Position numbers and translations under genes: made by a program
Notes under the pieces: model-generated
What the model was told of the DNA's origin: nothing
Databases searched by the model: none
Seen by the model: only the letters and a program-made list of their open reading frames with translations
Assembly (NCBI GenBank): GCA_002383285.1
Contig: DFXU01000060.1
Coordinates: forward strand, 1 to 15,278
DNA length: 15,278 nt
Reading direction: 5' to 3'
DNA from: Caryophanales bacterium UBA4100
Lineage (GTDB): Bacteria; Bacillota; Bacilli; Paenibacillales; UBA4045
In this document: piece after piece, positions 7,012 to 14,626 of the stretch
How the letters are laid out: each line of letters begins with the position of its first letter
Numbering within the stretch: position 1 is the stretch's first letter

Positions 7012-9336
7012 ATGGATATGCAGGATAGGATTGCATTTCTAGAGGCCGAGAATGCAAGGTTATCTCGGGAATTACAGGACGCGTATGACCAATTGCATAG
7101 CTTAAGAGAGAGCGAAGAAAACTATAAGATTATCGTAGATAATATCTCTGACTTAGTAGCACTGATTAATCCTCAGGGGTTGATGCAATATGTATCGCCT
7201 TCACATGAGCAGGCGCTTGGATACCCAACCGATGAATTAATGAATATGTCACCAGAGCTATTCATTCATCCGGAGGACTTTGACCATTTTGTACAAATTG
7301 CTGTTGAGTTACTACGAACGAATGGAACCGTGGAGACGACTGTTCGCTTGATTCGCAAGGATGGCGGAATCCTGTGGCTGGATGCTGTATTCGTATCTGT
7401 CCTCAATGTGAACGGTCAATTACGCTCTATCCTATGCAGGGGTAGAGATATTACTGATCGTCAATCTGCAGAGCAGGCATTGATGGATAGTGAAGAGCGG
7501 TATCGTTCATTGGTGCAATTATGTCCATTAGCGATTGGACTTCATTTAGACAGCATGATCACCTTTGTCAACAATGCAACTCTACAACTGTTAGGGGCAG
7601 ATAGTGAGGATCAGCTAATTGGTCGGTCGATTAGTGAGTTTGTTCATCCAGAGGATGTAAGTCGGCTAAGCCACGTAATTCTGTCTTCTGATAGAACGAT
7701 AGAATACCGTTTGTTAGATTTGAGAGGTAATGTACTAGATATCGAAGCTAGAGGTATTCTGCTGCAAGACGGCAGCGTATTATTCATAATACAGGATGTG
7801 ACTACACGTAAGAAGGTTGAAGCGATAATCAAGGATAGTGAGCAGTATTATCGCCGATTAGTTGAATTATCACCACTATCGATAGGAACTCACCTGTATG
7901 GTGAGCTAATTTATCTGAACCCATCAGGCTTGGAGCTGTTGGGAGTAGAATCATTAGATGATGTAATAGGTCGAAGTGTATATGATGTTATGACACCTAC
8001 GAATAAGCAGAAGGCAATCAATTATAGAAATCAACTATATAATAACAACAGACAACCTCCACTAGAAATTGAGATTAATGCGATTAATGGTGAGAAGATA
8101 GATGTAGAAGTGGTTAGCAGTTACGATGACCATACTCATATGATCCAATTTATGATGAACGACATAACAGAGCAAAAGAAGAGGAAAGTCGCATTAAGGG
8201 AAAGCGAAGAACGATATTACTTACTTCAGAGCAGCTTGGACCGATTCTCCAAGGATGTCTTCGGGATAGTGAGCATATCGGGCCTGGAGAACCGCCTTAT
8301 TAAGGAGGTTCAGAATATCCTCAAAACAGAGTTTGTTACAACTGTGGATTGGAACGCCGAGAATGGTTTATCTACTCGTGAAGGAAATCCTTATTTGTCT
8401 AGAAGACATGAAGAATTTATTCTACAGTTAGAGCCAGAGCATATTATGCAGAATGAATTGATAAGAATGGATGATAATTGGTTGATTAAGATTGGAGAGA
8501 GTAGGGGCAAGCATGTTCTCTTGTATATAAGGGAGACTTCAATGCTCAATCATAATGCTCAGCACGTATGGCTAAGAACCTTAACTCGTTATGTGAATGT
8601 ACTATACGATAATTTTCGAGTAATTGAAGAACTGAGCGTGGAGCTGAAGGATTTCGTCAATACACCAACAGCTCCGCCATGGCTCTTGCGAATTTTCTTC
8701 AATCTATCTGAGAATGAGCGGAAACGGTTATCTCAGGATTTGCATGATTCGGCTCTTCAGGAGCAGATTGTGTGGTACCGTAGACTGGAGTTACTCAGCC
8801 TTTCGAATGATTTATCCCCAGATATTCAAGATAAGATTGGCAATATCATGGAAGGTCTGTTAGATGTAATCTATCAGATCCGAGTTACCTGCAATGAGCT
8901 TAGACCCCCGCTATTAACAGAAATGGGACTTGTATCCTCATTAAACAGCTTATTCGATACCACCCAATTGCGTAGTGACTTCGTAATTGTTTTCAAATCT
9001 AATTTAATGAATGATGATCTTAGTGATGAGCTGTCTATTAGTATATATCGGATCATTCAAGAGCTGTTGGCGAACGCTACTAAGCATTCCCAAGCAAGAG
9101 ACATTAATCTTATGCTCCTGTTATCAAATGGGTATATCGAATTCGAGTATGAGGATAATGGAAAAGGTGTAGAAGGGGAAATGTTGGATACAAATTTTGG
9201 GAATATGGGTATCTACGGAATTCGCGAGCGCGTTCGCAGTATGGAGGGAACGATTCAAATCCATTCTCGTCCTGGTGAGGGCCTGAAGGTTTGGGTTAGC
9301 ATTCCGCAAAGATGCAGGAGCTTCAGCTCAGATTAA
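7012..9336 (+). CDS. Soluble triple-PAS sensor histidine kinase (HisKA_3 type)
   Basis: This is a two-component sensor kinase of the NarL/DegS/ComP type, 774 residues, with no membrane segment, so it should sense inside the cytoplasm. A short coiled coil (about 1-35) leads into three PAS domains at about 36-155, 160-270 and 277-390; the second and third are similar to each other (RxLVxLxPLxIGxHL), suggesting duplication. A GAF-like or linker region occupies about 400-555. The HisKA_3 helix around 566-592 carries DLHDS with phospho-acceptor His578. The ATPase domain has Asn688 (ELLANATKHS), DNGKG at 715-719 and a late GIYGIRERV motif. AAAGGGG at 6995-7001 favours this ATG over the one at 7003. 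The ComA-like gene starts 46 bases downstream and is almost certainly its partner. The signal is unknown. Confidence 0.92.
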   Translation: MDMQDRIAFLEAENARLSRELQDAYDQLHSLRESEENYKIIVDNISDLVALINPQGLMQYVSPSHEQALGYPTDELMNMSPELFIHPEDFDHFVQIAVELLRTNGTVETTVRLIRKDGGILWLDAVFVSVLNVNGQLRSILCRGRDITDRQSAEQALMDSEERYRSLVQLCPLAIGLHLDSMITFVNNATLQLLGADSEDQLIGRSISEFVHPEDVSRLSHVILSSDRTIEYRLLDLRGNVLDIEARGILLQDGSVLFIIQDVTTRKKVEAIIKDSEQYYRRLVELSPLSIGTHLYGELIYLNPSGLELLGVESLDDVIGRSVYDVMTPTNKQKAINYRNQLYNNNRQPPLEIEINAINGEKIDVEVVSSYDDHTHMIQFMMNDITEQKKRKVALRESEERYYLLQSSLDRFSKDVFGIVSISGLENRLIKEVQNILKTEFVTTVDWNAENGLSTREGNPYLSRRHEEFILQLEPEHIMQNELIRMDDNWLIKIGESRGKHVLLYIRETSMLNHNAQHVWLRTLTRYVNVLYDNFRVIEELSVELKDFVNTPTAPPWLLRIFFNLSENERKRLSQDLHDSALQEQIVWYRRLELLSLSNDLSPDIQDKIGNIMEGLLDVIYQIRVTCNELRPPLLTEMGLVSSLNSLFDTTQLRSDFVIVFKSNLMNDDLSDELSISIYRIIQELLANATKHSQARDINLMLLLSNGYIEFEYEDNGKGVEGEMLDTNFGNMGIYGIRERVRSMEGTIQIHSRPGEGLKVWVSIPQRCRSFSSD

Positions 9337-9382
9337 TAGATGCAACTAGAATGATGAAGATGTGTAAGGGGAAGTGATAATC

Positions 9383-10012
9383 ATGCGAATTTTACTTGTA
9401 GACGATCATCCTACTGTAGTGGAAGGAACAAAGTTAATGCTTGAAAGAGAGCACGACATGCAGGTTACAATCTGCTGTAATGGCAATGAAGCTCTGCATT
9501 TGATTCCCTCCGGGAAATTTGATGTGATGTTATTCGACCTTAATATGCCGAATATGAATGGAATTGAATTGACGAAAAAAGTGTTAGGGATGAACCCAGA
9601 TTCTGTTATCGTAATCTTCACTGGATTCGATATAACACCTTACTTCAACCAATTACTGGATATTGGGGTCACTGGATTTGTACAGAAGACTGCAACAAGG
9701 GAGCATCTTGTCAATGTGATACGTTGCGCTATTCGTGGCGAAGCGGTTATTTCTCTAAGTCTTCTTAGGGAAATGCGAAGCAGGCAGGACAATGAACAGC
9801 CTACTATCAATAAGCAGTTATCTACGAGAGACCTGGAAATCCTTAGAGAGGTTTCAAGAGGAAAGAGTAATAAAGACATCGCAACAATGATGTTAATGAG
9901 TCAACGTTCACTTGAGTATGCGCTGACCCAATTGTTTCAGAAGCTGCAGGTTAAGTCTAGGGTAGAGGCTGTTGCCAAGTCGAAGGAGCTTGGCTTTATG
10001 GTCAACGAATAA
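9383..10012 (+). CDS. ComA-like response regulator (receiver plus LuxR-type HTH)
   Basis: This is a DNA-binding response regulator, probably phosphorylated by the adjacent kinase. The 209-residue protein has a receiver domain with Asp7/Asp8, phospho-acceptor Asp52, Thr80 and Lys102, and a LuxR-type helix-turn-helix at about 146-205. Several stretches resemble Bacillus subtilis ComA as I recall it: DDHPTVVEGTK near 7-17, FTGFDITPYF near 79-88, and SQRSLEYALTQLFQKLQVKS at 173-192. No comQ or comX is visible and the partner kinase lacks the ComP membrane region, so the signal is likely not a ComX-type peptide. The ATG at 9383 has AAGGGG upstream; the in-frame GTG at 9374 is too close to it. The stop codon is one base before the next start. 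Confidence 0.9.
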   Translation: MRILLVDDHPTVVEGTKLMLEREHDMQVTICCNGNEALHLIPSGKFDVMLFDLNMPNMNGIELTKKVLGMNPDSVIVIFTGFDITPYFNQLLDIGVTGFVQKTATREHLVNVIRCAIRGEAVISLSLLREMRSRQDNEQPTINKQLSTRDLEILREVSRGKSNKDIATMMLMSQRSLEYALTQLFQKLQVKSRVEAVAKSKELGFMVNE

Positions 10013-10013
10013 T

Positions 10014-11087
10014 ATGAAAGATAAGGTTGGTGAAGGTTTGGATAATAACCTAGATGTTCTTATTATCGGTGGTGGTCAGGCGGGGCTTGCTATGGGCTAC
10101 TATCTGAAGAAGTCGGAACATTCATTCATTGTAGTAGATGCCTCTGAAAGAGTGGGGGATGTTTGGAGATATCGATATGATTCTCTCGTATTGTTCAGTC
10201 CCCGAGCTTATAGCTCCTTGCCTGGTATGAACTTACTGGGCGATCAAGAAGGGTTCCCTACTAAAGATGAGATTGCAGACTATCTAGAGCACTATTGCGA
10301 TTATTATTCAATTCCAATACGTCTCAATACTACAGTTCTTAAGCTGGAGAAGATCGATGATCAATATGTTGCTTCAACTAACCATGGAGTGATCTTCACA
10401 AGGAATGTAGTAATTGCAACAGGACCGCTTCACAAACCATACATACCTAATTTACCTGGGACTATCTCCTCAGACGTATTTCAGATCCATTCATCACAAT
10501 ATCGTAATGCATCACAGGTTCCACCCGGTCCTGTTTTAGTTGTCGGAGGTGGGAATTCCGGTACACAAATTGCAGCTGAGTTAACAGCCAAAGGTCCAGT
10601 AAGCATGTCAACAGGGCATGAAATAATCTTTATTCCACGACGAATATTAAATCGTAGTATATTCTGGTGGCTTCGTGTAACTAGGCTCTACAAGGTTTCC
10701 AACGCTTCACGACTAGCTAAGCTGCTAAAAAAGCGTGAACCCGTAATAGGTTTAGAGGTAAAGTCATTAATGGAAGATGGAAAAATTATAGTAATGGATA
10801 GGGTTATAGCGATCAACGATAATGAAGCTGAGCTTATGGATGGCTCGAAAATATGTATAAACAGCATCATATGGGCTACCGGCTTCAAACATGATTATAG
10901 CTGGGTACATGTACCGGGTGTAATAGATAGTCAGAATAAACCAATTCACAAAAAAGGTATCTCTCAGATTAATGGTATTTACTTTCTAGGACTTCCCTGG
11001 CTTTCCCGGGTAGGATCGGCACAGATAAACGGAGTTGCCTACGATGCCAAGTACCTTAACAAATATATAAATAGAAATACTAAGTAA
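10014..11087 (+). CDS. Flavin-dependent NAD(P)-binding oxidoreductase (FMO/CzcO-like)
   Basis: This is a class B flavoprotein monooxygenase-like enzyme of 357 residues; the substrate is unknown. An N-terminal FAD-binding Rossmann motif GGGQAG lies at residues 19-24, a second dinucleotide motif GGGNSG at 178-183 for NAD(P)H, and the ATGF motif at 288-291. The FMO fingerprint region reads FQIHSSQYRN (156-165), as in CzcO-type proteins rather than the classical FxGxxxH motif. Translation is probably coupled: the ATG starts one base after the upstream stop codon and no good ribosome site is close (AAGGAG is about 25 bases away). An in-frame ATG at 9972 inside the regulator gene is unlikely to be the start. 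A hairpin terminator follows. Family is clear; the physiological role is not. Confidence 0.85.
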   Translation: MKDKVGEGLDNNLDVLIIGGGQAGLAMGYYLKKSEHSFIVVDASERVGDVWRYRYDSLVLFSPRAYSSLPGMNLLGDQEGFPTKDEIADYLEHYCDYYSIPIRLNTTVLKLEKIDDQYVASTNHGVIFTRNVVIATGPLHKPYIPNLPGTISSDVFQIHSSQYRNASQVPPGPVLVVGGGNSGTQIAAELTAKGPVSMSTGHEIIFIPRRILNRSIFWWLRVTRLYKVSNASRLAKLLKKREPVIGLEVKSLMEDGKIIVMDRVIAINDNEAELMDGSKICINSIIWATGFKHDYSWVHVPGVIDSQNKPIHKKGISQINGIYFLGLPWLSRVGSAQINGVAYDAKYLNKYINRNTK

Positions 11088-11102
11088 CATGATGTATACG
11101 AT

Positions 11103-11128
11103 AATAGCCTGTCATACGACGGGCTATT
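11103..11128 (+). terminator. Probable terminator after the oxidoreductase gene
   Basis: AATAGCC at 11103-11109 pairs with GGCTATT at 11122-11128, continued by a T-G pair and GTC/GAC, closing a 4-base loop (ATAC). Only a short T-rich stretch follows, so termination may be incomplete. It lies 15 bases after the stop codon. Confidence 0.6.
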
Positions 11129-11150
11129 TGCTGTGGGCTAATTGCTTGTG

Positions 11151-11179
11151 TTGACAATTGTATCCGGATGGGTTAATAT
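11151..11179 (+). promoter_or_regulatory. Strong sigma-A promoter for the ArsR-type regulator
   Basis: TTGACA at 11151-11156 is a perfect -35 box and TAATAT at 11174-11179 is a near-consensus -10 box, with a 17-base spacer. Transcription should begin around 11186, inside the palindrome at 11183-11216. Confidence 0.75.
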
Positions 11180-11182
11180 CTG

Positions 11183-11216
11183 ATTTAATAACAGTCTAAT
11201 TAGTTGGTTATTAAAT
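11183..11216 (+). promoter_or_regulatory. 34-bp concentric palindrome, probable operator
   Basis: Perfect 10-bp arms ATTTAATAAC (11183-11192) and GTTATTAAAT (11207-11216) enclose a second palindrome, CTAATTAG (11196-11203), with the same centre at 11199.5. It covers the expected transcription start and lies 21 bases before the regulator start codon. Its position suits autorepression by the dimeric ArsR-type protein encoded next. It could instead be a 5' leader hairpin, but the inner palindrome speaks for a DNA site. Confidence 0.6.
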
Positions 11217-11237
11217 TAGATGAGGTGGTCGTAACAT

Positions 11238-11837
11238 ATGCAGTTAGACAAGGTAGTGAATTATCATAAAGCACTTGCAGACCCTACAAGAATCAAAATC
11301 TTAATATTACTTGCCGATGGAGAGCTTAACGGTCAAATTTTGGCAGAGACATTAGGAGTGACACCTGCCACAATAACACACCATGCTGCAAAGCTGCGAG
11401 AGACTAGCTTAATTAACGAGCGGCGGGATAAGAACACTATATATTTTTCATTAAACCATTATTTCATTAAGAATAACGCCAATGCGACAGAAAACCTGAT
11501 CTACCGAGCTGGCAAAGGAGGTATAGTAATTATGGAAGACACACAAAGGCGAATAAAAGAATCTGTCATTAAAAACTTTTTTACTAACGAAGGAACATTA
11601 AGAAGCATCCCAGCACAGCTTAAGAAGAAGCTTATTGTATTGGAGCTTCTTGTATCTAAGCTGGAGAATGGAAGAAAGTATAGCGAAAGTGAAATCAATG
11701 AGTTTATTAAAAATTTCCATGGCGATTTCGCAACAATAAGAAGGGAATTTATTATGCACCAATTCATGTTTAGAGATAACCAAATTTATGAGTTAAACCC
11801 GCCAGAAATGTGGGCGAGATGGGAGACACTTTCATGA
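11238..11837 (+). CDS. ArsR-type winged-helix regulator with DUF2087 domain
   Basis: This transcription regulator of 199 residues has an N-terminal ArsR-type winged helix at about 5-75, with the recognition helix VTPATITHHAAKL at 41-53. The C-terminal part (about 105-187) resembles DUF2087, seen in RLIVLELL-, YSESEINEFI- and FATIRRE-type segments. The protein has no cysteine, so it is not a thiol metal sensor of the classical ArsR/SmtB kind. GAGGTGG lies upstream of the ATG with good spacing. A strong promoter and palindrome precede it, pointing to autoregulation. It may control the adjacent oxidoreductase or itself only; the ligand is unknown. Confidence 0.88.
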   Translation: MQLDKVVNYHKALADPTRIKILILLADGELNGQILAETLGVTPATITHHAAKLRETSLINERRDKNTIYFSLNHYFIKNNANATENLIYRAGKGGIVIMEDTQRRIKESVIKNFFTNEGTLRSIPAQLKKKLIVLELLVSKLENGRKYSESEINEFIKNFHGDFATIRREFIMHQFMFRDNQIYELNPPEMWARWETLS

Positions 11838-11873
11838 TGAATAGATATCTACGGAATGGAGCCATTCATCATG
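11833..11873. terminator. Inverted repeat between convergent genes, weak terminator candidate
   Basis: CATGATGAAT (11833-11842) and ATTCATCATG (11864-11873) are perfect 10-bp arms around a 21-base interval. It fills the gap between the convergent regulator gene and the leftward receiver gene. No good T-run follows in either direction, so a bidirectional terminator is plausible but unproven. Confidence 0.35.
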
Positions 11874-11875
11874 GG

Positions 11876-12652
11876 TTAGGCCGTAGTTTTGCCTAGATGA
11901 TTTTCCAACCAATCATGTAGCTGGTGGAATCCGTCAAAGGTAAATTGTATCACCTGTTTATCTTGGTTACTGTCATTCATTTCGATTAGAATTTTATCTT
12001 CCTTCTCGGAGCATATGACTGAGAAAAAAGTGGATTCCCCATTAATCTCTTCATTCCAGTTGCACATGTAGCTTGTAACGAAATTAGTTCGGTTTCCTTT
12101 ATTAACTGGTTTCACTGGGCTGACCTCCGCTTCAATAATCTCAATTTCTTCTATTACTGCAATTTCTTCTTCTGCTTCAATTACAGCAGTTTCTTCTATT
12201 ATTTCTAGCAAATTTATTGTTCCTACTTCGTCTGTTAATTCTAATTCATCTATTATTTCATCTTCTTGAGGTAGAGTTAATTGAAGATAGGGTGCTGCAT
12301 ATTCTCGAATTACTTCATTCAGACGCTCTGCATCGAATGGTTTCGTAAGATAACCTTTGGCACCGGCTGCAATCGCCTCAGTAATATGATCATGTTGATT
12401 GCTAGTTGAACAGACGAGAAGAACAGCGTTAGGATTAATATGTATAATTTCTTTAGTAGCATCAACCCCGTTCATCTCAGGCATGTTCAAATCCATAAGA
12501 ACGATATCAGGCTGTAGTTTCTTGTATTTCTCAATACCATCTCTGCCATTAACTGCTTCACCGATGACCTTATGACCATGCTGCATTAGACAATCCGTGG
12601 CCATTCTACGCATAAAGCTCGTATCGTCTACGACAAGTATCGTATATGACAT
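11876..12652 (-). CDS. CheY-like receiver with acidic linker and unknown C-terminal domain
   Basis: This 258-residue protein begins with a complete receiver domain (about 1-122): Asp9/Asp10, phospho-acceptor Asp54 (VLMDLNMPEMNG), Ser/Thr at 82-83 and Lys104 (YLTKPF). It is close in style to CheY. A very acidic, Ile/Glu-rich linker with repeated VIEAEEE/VIEEIEIIEAE-like units covers about 128-178. A compact C-terminal domain of about 65 residues (190-255) follows, with alternating beta-type segments and a final amphipathic helix (FHQLHDWLENHLG). I do not recognise this domain and see no DNA-binding motif. AAGGAGG at 12660-12670 fixes the start; an in-frame ATG at 12733 would overlap the upstream gene. 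It is the second gene of the riboswitch-led unit, 70 bases after the GspE-like gene. It is a candidate CheA target because the che operon lacks cheY. Confidence 0.88.
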   Translation of the reverse strand: MSYTILVVDDTSFMRRMATDCLMQHGHKVIGEAVNGRDGIEKYKKLQPDIVLMDLNMPEMNGVDATKEIIHINPNAVLLVCSTSNQHDHITEAIAAGAKGYLTKPFDAERLNEVIREYAAPYLQLTLPQEDEIIDELELTDEVGTINLLEIIEETAVIEAEEEIAVIEEIEIIEAEVSPVKPVNKGNRTNFVTSYMCNWNEEINGESTFFSVICSEKEDKILIEMNDSNQDKQVIQFTFDGFHQLHDWLENHLGKTTA

Positions 12653-12722
12653 GGTTGACCCCTCCTCCTTATTTACATTTAATATCCTTTCCGCCTGCGG
12701 TACATCAATCAACGGACTCTCG

Positions 12723-14369
12723 TTAGTGAACAACCTTCAACACCTCCTCCACAGTTGTTATACCTTCACGTGCCCTCAGCAAACCATCATATAACATCGT
12801 CCTAAATTTCCGTTCTTGTAAATACTGTTCTAGCTCAGGCTCAGGTAGGGATTGAATAATGAGTTCCTTTAGCTTCTGGTCAATATCGAGCACCTCATGA
12901 ATTCCAACAAATCCATAATACCCAGAATGGTTGCATACTTGACAGCCGCTGCCATGAATGACCGTCATTTTCCCACTAAGCTGAGCGGTCACATAGGTTC
13001 TGAAGTTTCCGATCATACTTTTGCTGCCGGTTTTCTCGTTCTCGATGTTAACTAAATTGTGCTCCTCAAAAATTCTGCTTTCCTCATCTGTAGCGGCCAC
13101 AGTCTGAGCACAATGCTTGCATACACGACGCACCAGACGTTGAGCGATAACCCCTTTTAATGAGGAGGCGAGCAGACGGTGATCGACACCTAATCTTGAT
13201 ATTCGTTGAATCGTTTGGATCGCATTATGTGCGTGGCTTCCACAGATCATAAGACGTCCAGACAAGGAGGATTGTGCTGTAATCTCCAAGCATTCTTTAT
13301 TGCTCAGGTCATCTATCATGACAGCAACGGGGTTTCGGTTTAGCGCATATTGCAAGGCATCGGAATAGGAAAAGCCAATTCGCGGATTAACCTCAACTTG
13401 TGTTATTCCTTTAACTCGGTGCTCCACCGGATCTTCAAGACTAATGATGTTGTGTTCGCCTGAGTTTAGATGATTGAGAACAGCATATAGGATTGAAGAT
13501 TGTCCACTATTTGGCGGACCAGCAATGAAGAGCATGCCCGATCTTTCCCGGATCAGCTTGTCAATCGTATGGAAATGCTCATTACTGAAACCGAGATCAG
13601 TCAAAGCTAATGTAGCTTCAGAATAATTAAGAATTCGCATTAGAATGCTTTCACCATTAATCGTAGGAAGTACGGAGATGACCATATCCATTTGATGCTG
13701 GTCCTGCTGAATGGATAGCCGACCTTCCTGTGGCATCCTCGGATCGATCGCCGCTAGATTAGACATTAGCTTGATTCGGTCGATCATTGCCTGTTGTTGA
13801 TCCTTGGGGATTGCCTTCTGCAATAGAAGCTTGCTCCCAATTTGATACTTGATAAGAAGCTCATTTTCCTCTGGAATGAAATGAATATATTTTGCATTCT
13901 GCTCCACACCTGTTTGGATGATTCGATTTATATCTTCAACCATCTGCTTAATTCCATAATGAAGGGTTATAGCTCGCTCAATCTCATTACGTGTAGCAAT
14001 GAGTGGCTGTATGGTCAAGCCTGTCTCGATTCCGATTTGTTTAATAGCCTCATTATTTAATGGGTCAGCCATCACAAGCTTGAGTAATCCGTTTTTTTGC
14101 CCCACAGGGATAATACAGAACTGTCTAGCTGTTATCTCATGAATAAGATGAACAGCAGCTTCTTCGATTGTTGCTTCCGCCAGATTAATAACGGGGACAC
14201 CAATTTGAAATTCAAGTACCTCGACCAATTGACGCTCGGTGATATCTCCATTATCGACTAGAAGCTCACCAATTTTTTTGTGGGTGTGAATTTGTTGCTG
14301 CTGGAGTGCTTGTTGGAGCTGCGCTTCAACAATTATTCCGTTCATGATAAGAAGCTCACCGATACGCAT
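12723..14369 (-). CDS. MshEN/GspE-PilB-like protein with degenerate ATPase motifs
   Basis: This 548-residue protein is homologous to type II secretion/type IV pilus assembly ATPases. Residues 2-55 hold two MshEN-like motifs: RIGELLIMNG...L...L..Q at 2-25 and KIGELLVDNG...L...L..Q at 32-55, separated by six residues where five are usual. This motif pair binds c-di-GMP in MshE. A T2SSE N-domain follows to about 140, then the ATPase domain. The Asp box EDPVEHRVKG (312-321), His379 and two zinc-type CxxC pairs (417/420 and 476/479) are kept. However, the Walker A motif reads GPPNSGQS (284-291) with Gln290 for the catalytic Lys. The Walker B region reads MIDDLSN where MVGEIRD is usual. ATP hydrolysis is therefore doubtful (inference). 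AAGGGAGGT at 14374-14382 fixes this ATG; the ATG at 14387 lies upstream of that site. No pilT, pilC or pilin gene is visible. Confidence 0.9.
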   Translation of the reverse strand: MRIGELLIMNGIIVEAQLQQALQQQQIHTHKKIGELLVDNGDITERQLVEVLEFQIGVPVINLAEATIEEAAVHLIHEITARQFCIIPVGQKNGLLKLVMADPLNNEAIKQIGIETGLTIQPLIATRNEIERAITLHYGIKQMVEDINRIIQTGVEQNAKYIHFIPEENELLIKYQIGSKLLLQKAIPKDQQQAMIDRIKLMSNLAAIDPRMPQEGRLSIQQDQHQMDMVISVLPTINGESILMRILNYSEATLALTDLGFSNEHFHTIDKLIRERSGMLFIAGPPNSGQSSILYAVLNHLNSGEHNIISLEDPVEHRVKGITQVEVNPRIGFSYSDALQYALNRNPVAVMIDDLSNKECLEITAQSSLSGRLMICGSHAHNAIQTIQRISRLGVDHRLLASSLKGVIAQRLVRRVCKHCAQTVAATDEESRIFEEHNLVNIENEKTGSKSMIGNFRTYVTAQLSGKMTVIHGSGCQVCNHSGYYGFVGIHEVLDIDQKLKELIIQSLPEPELEQYLQERKFRTMLYDGLLRAREGITTVEEVLKVVH

Positions 14370-14427
14370 AAGGACCTCCCTTGTCATTCATAGCTTAATT
14401 TAGATAATAAAAAACCAAGCTTATTGA

Positions 14428-14512
14428 GCGGCCCGGCTGTCGTACCATCGCGGACGATGGGTTAGACCCGTGGCTTTGCGTCCCCACCCTTTCGAATGAG
14501 TTTGCCTTTATT
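14428..14512 (-). promoter_or_regulatory. c-di-GMP-I riboswitch (GEMM-I) in the GspE-like gene leader
   Basis: Read on the - strand it shows the GEMM-I signature: GGCAAA, then a stem CUCAUUC/GGGUGGG closed by a GAAA tetraloop, then GACGCAAAGCCACGGGUCUAA. A second stem CCAUCG/CGAUGG with a UCCG loop and the 3' motif GACAGCCGGG follow. Outside the core, CCAAGU (14518-14523) can pair with GCUUGG (14415-14420), directly followed by six U (14409-14414). Closing of the outer stem could thus act as a terminator, which suggests an OFF switch; the direction is inference. The ribosome site of the GspE-like gene starts about 45 bases downstream. Confidence 0.92.
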
Positions 14513-14563
14513 CCTTCACTTGGATTGGTTGATCATGAATGAATAGTTAATGGTGATAATTAC

Positions 14564-14569
14564 ATTATA
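14564..14569 (-). promoter_or_regulatory. Candidate -10 box of the riboswitch-led leftward unit
   Basis: On the - strand a perfect TATAAT is present about 40 bases upstream of the riboswitch outer stem. No good -35 box sits at 16-18 bases; only weak AT-rich matches (around 14586-14591) are available. Confidence 0.4.
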
Positions 14570-14626
14570 GTAAGTAGAGTGTCTATTAAATATAGGCCTA
14601 AACTCTTAAAAATCAGAAGTGCTATA

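Noticed and set aside
12653..12733. Longer N-terminus for the CheY-like protein
   Set aside because: The extra 27 codons contain the strong AAGGAGG site and do not belong to a receiver fold.
14370..14387. Upstream ATG start for the GspE-like gene
   Set aside because: The ribosome binding site AAGGGAGGT lies downstream of that ATG and correctly spaced before the ATG at 14369.
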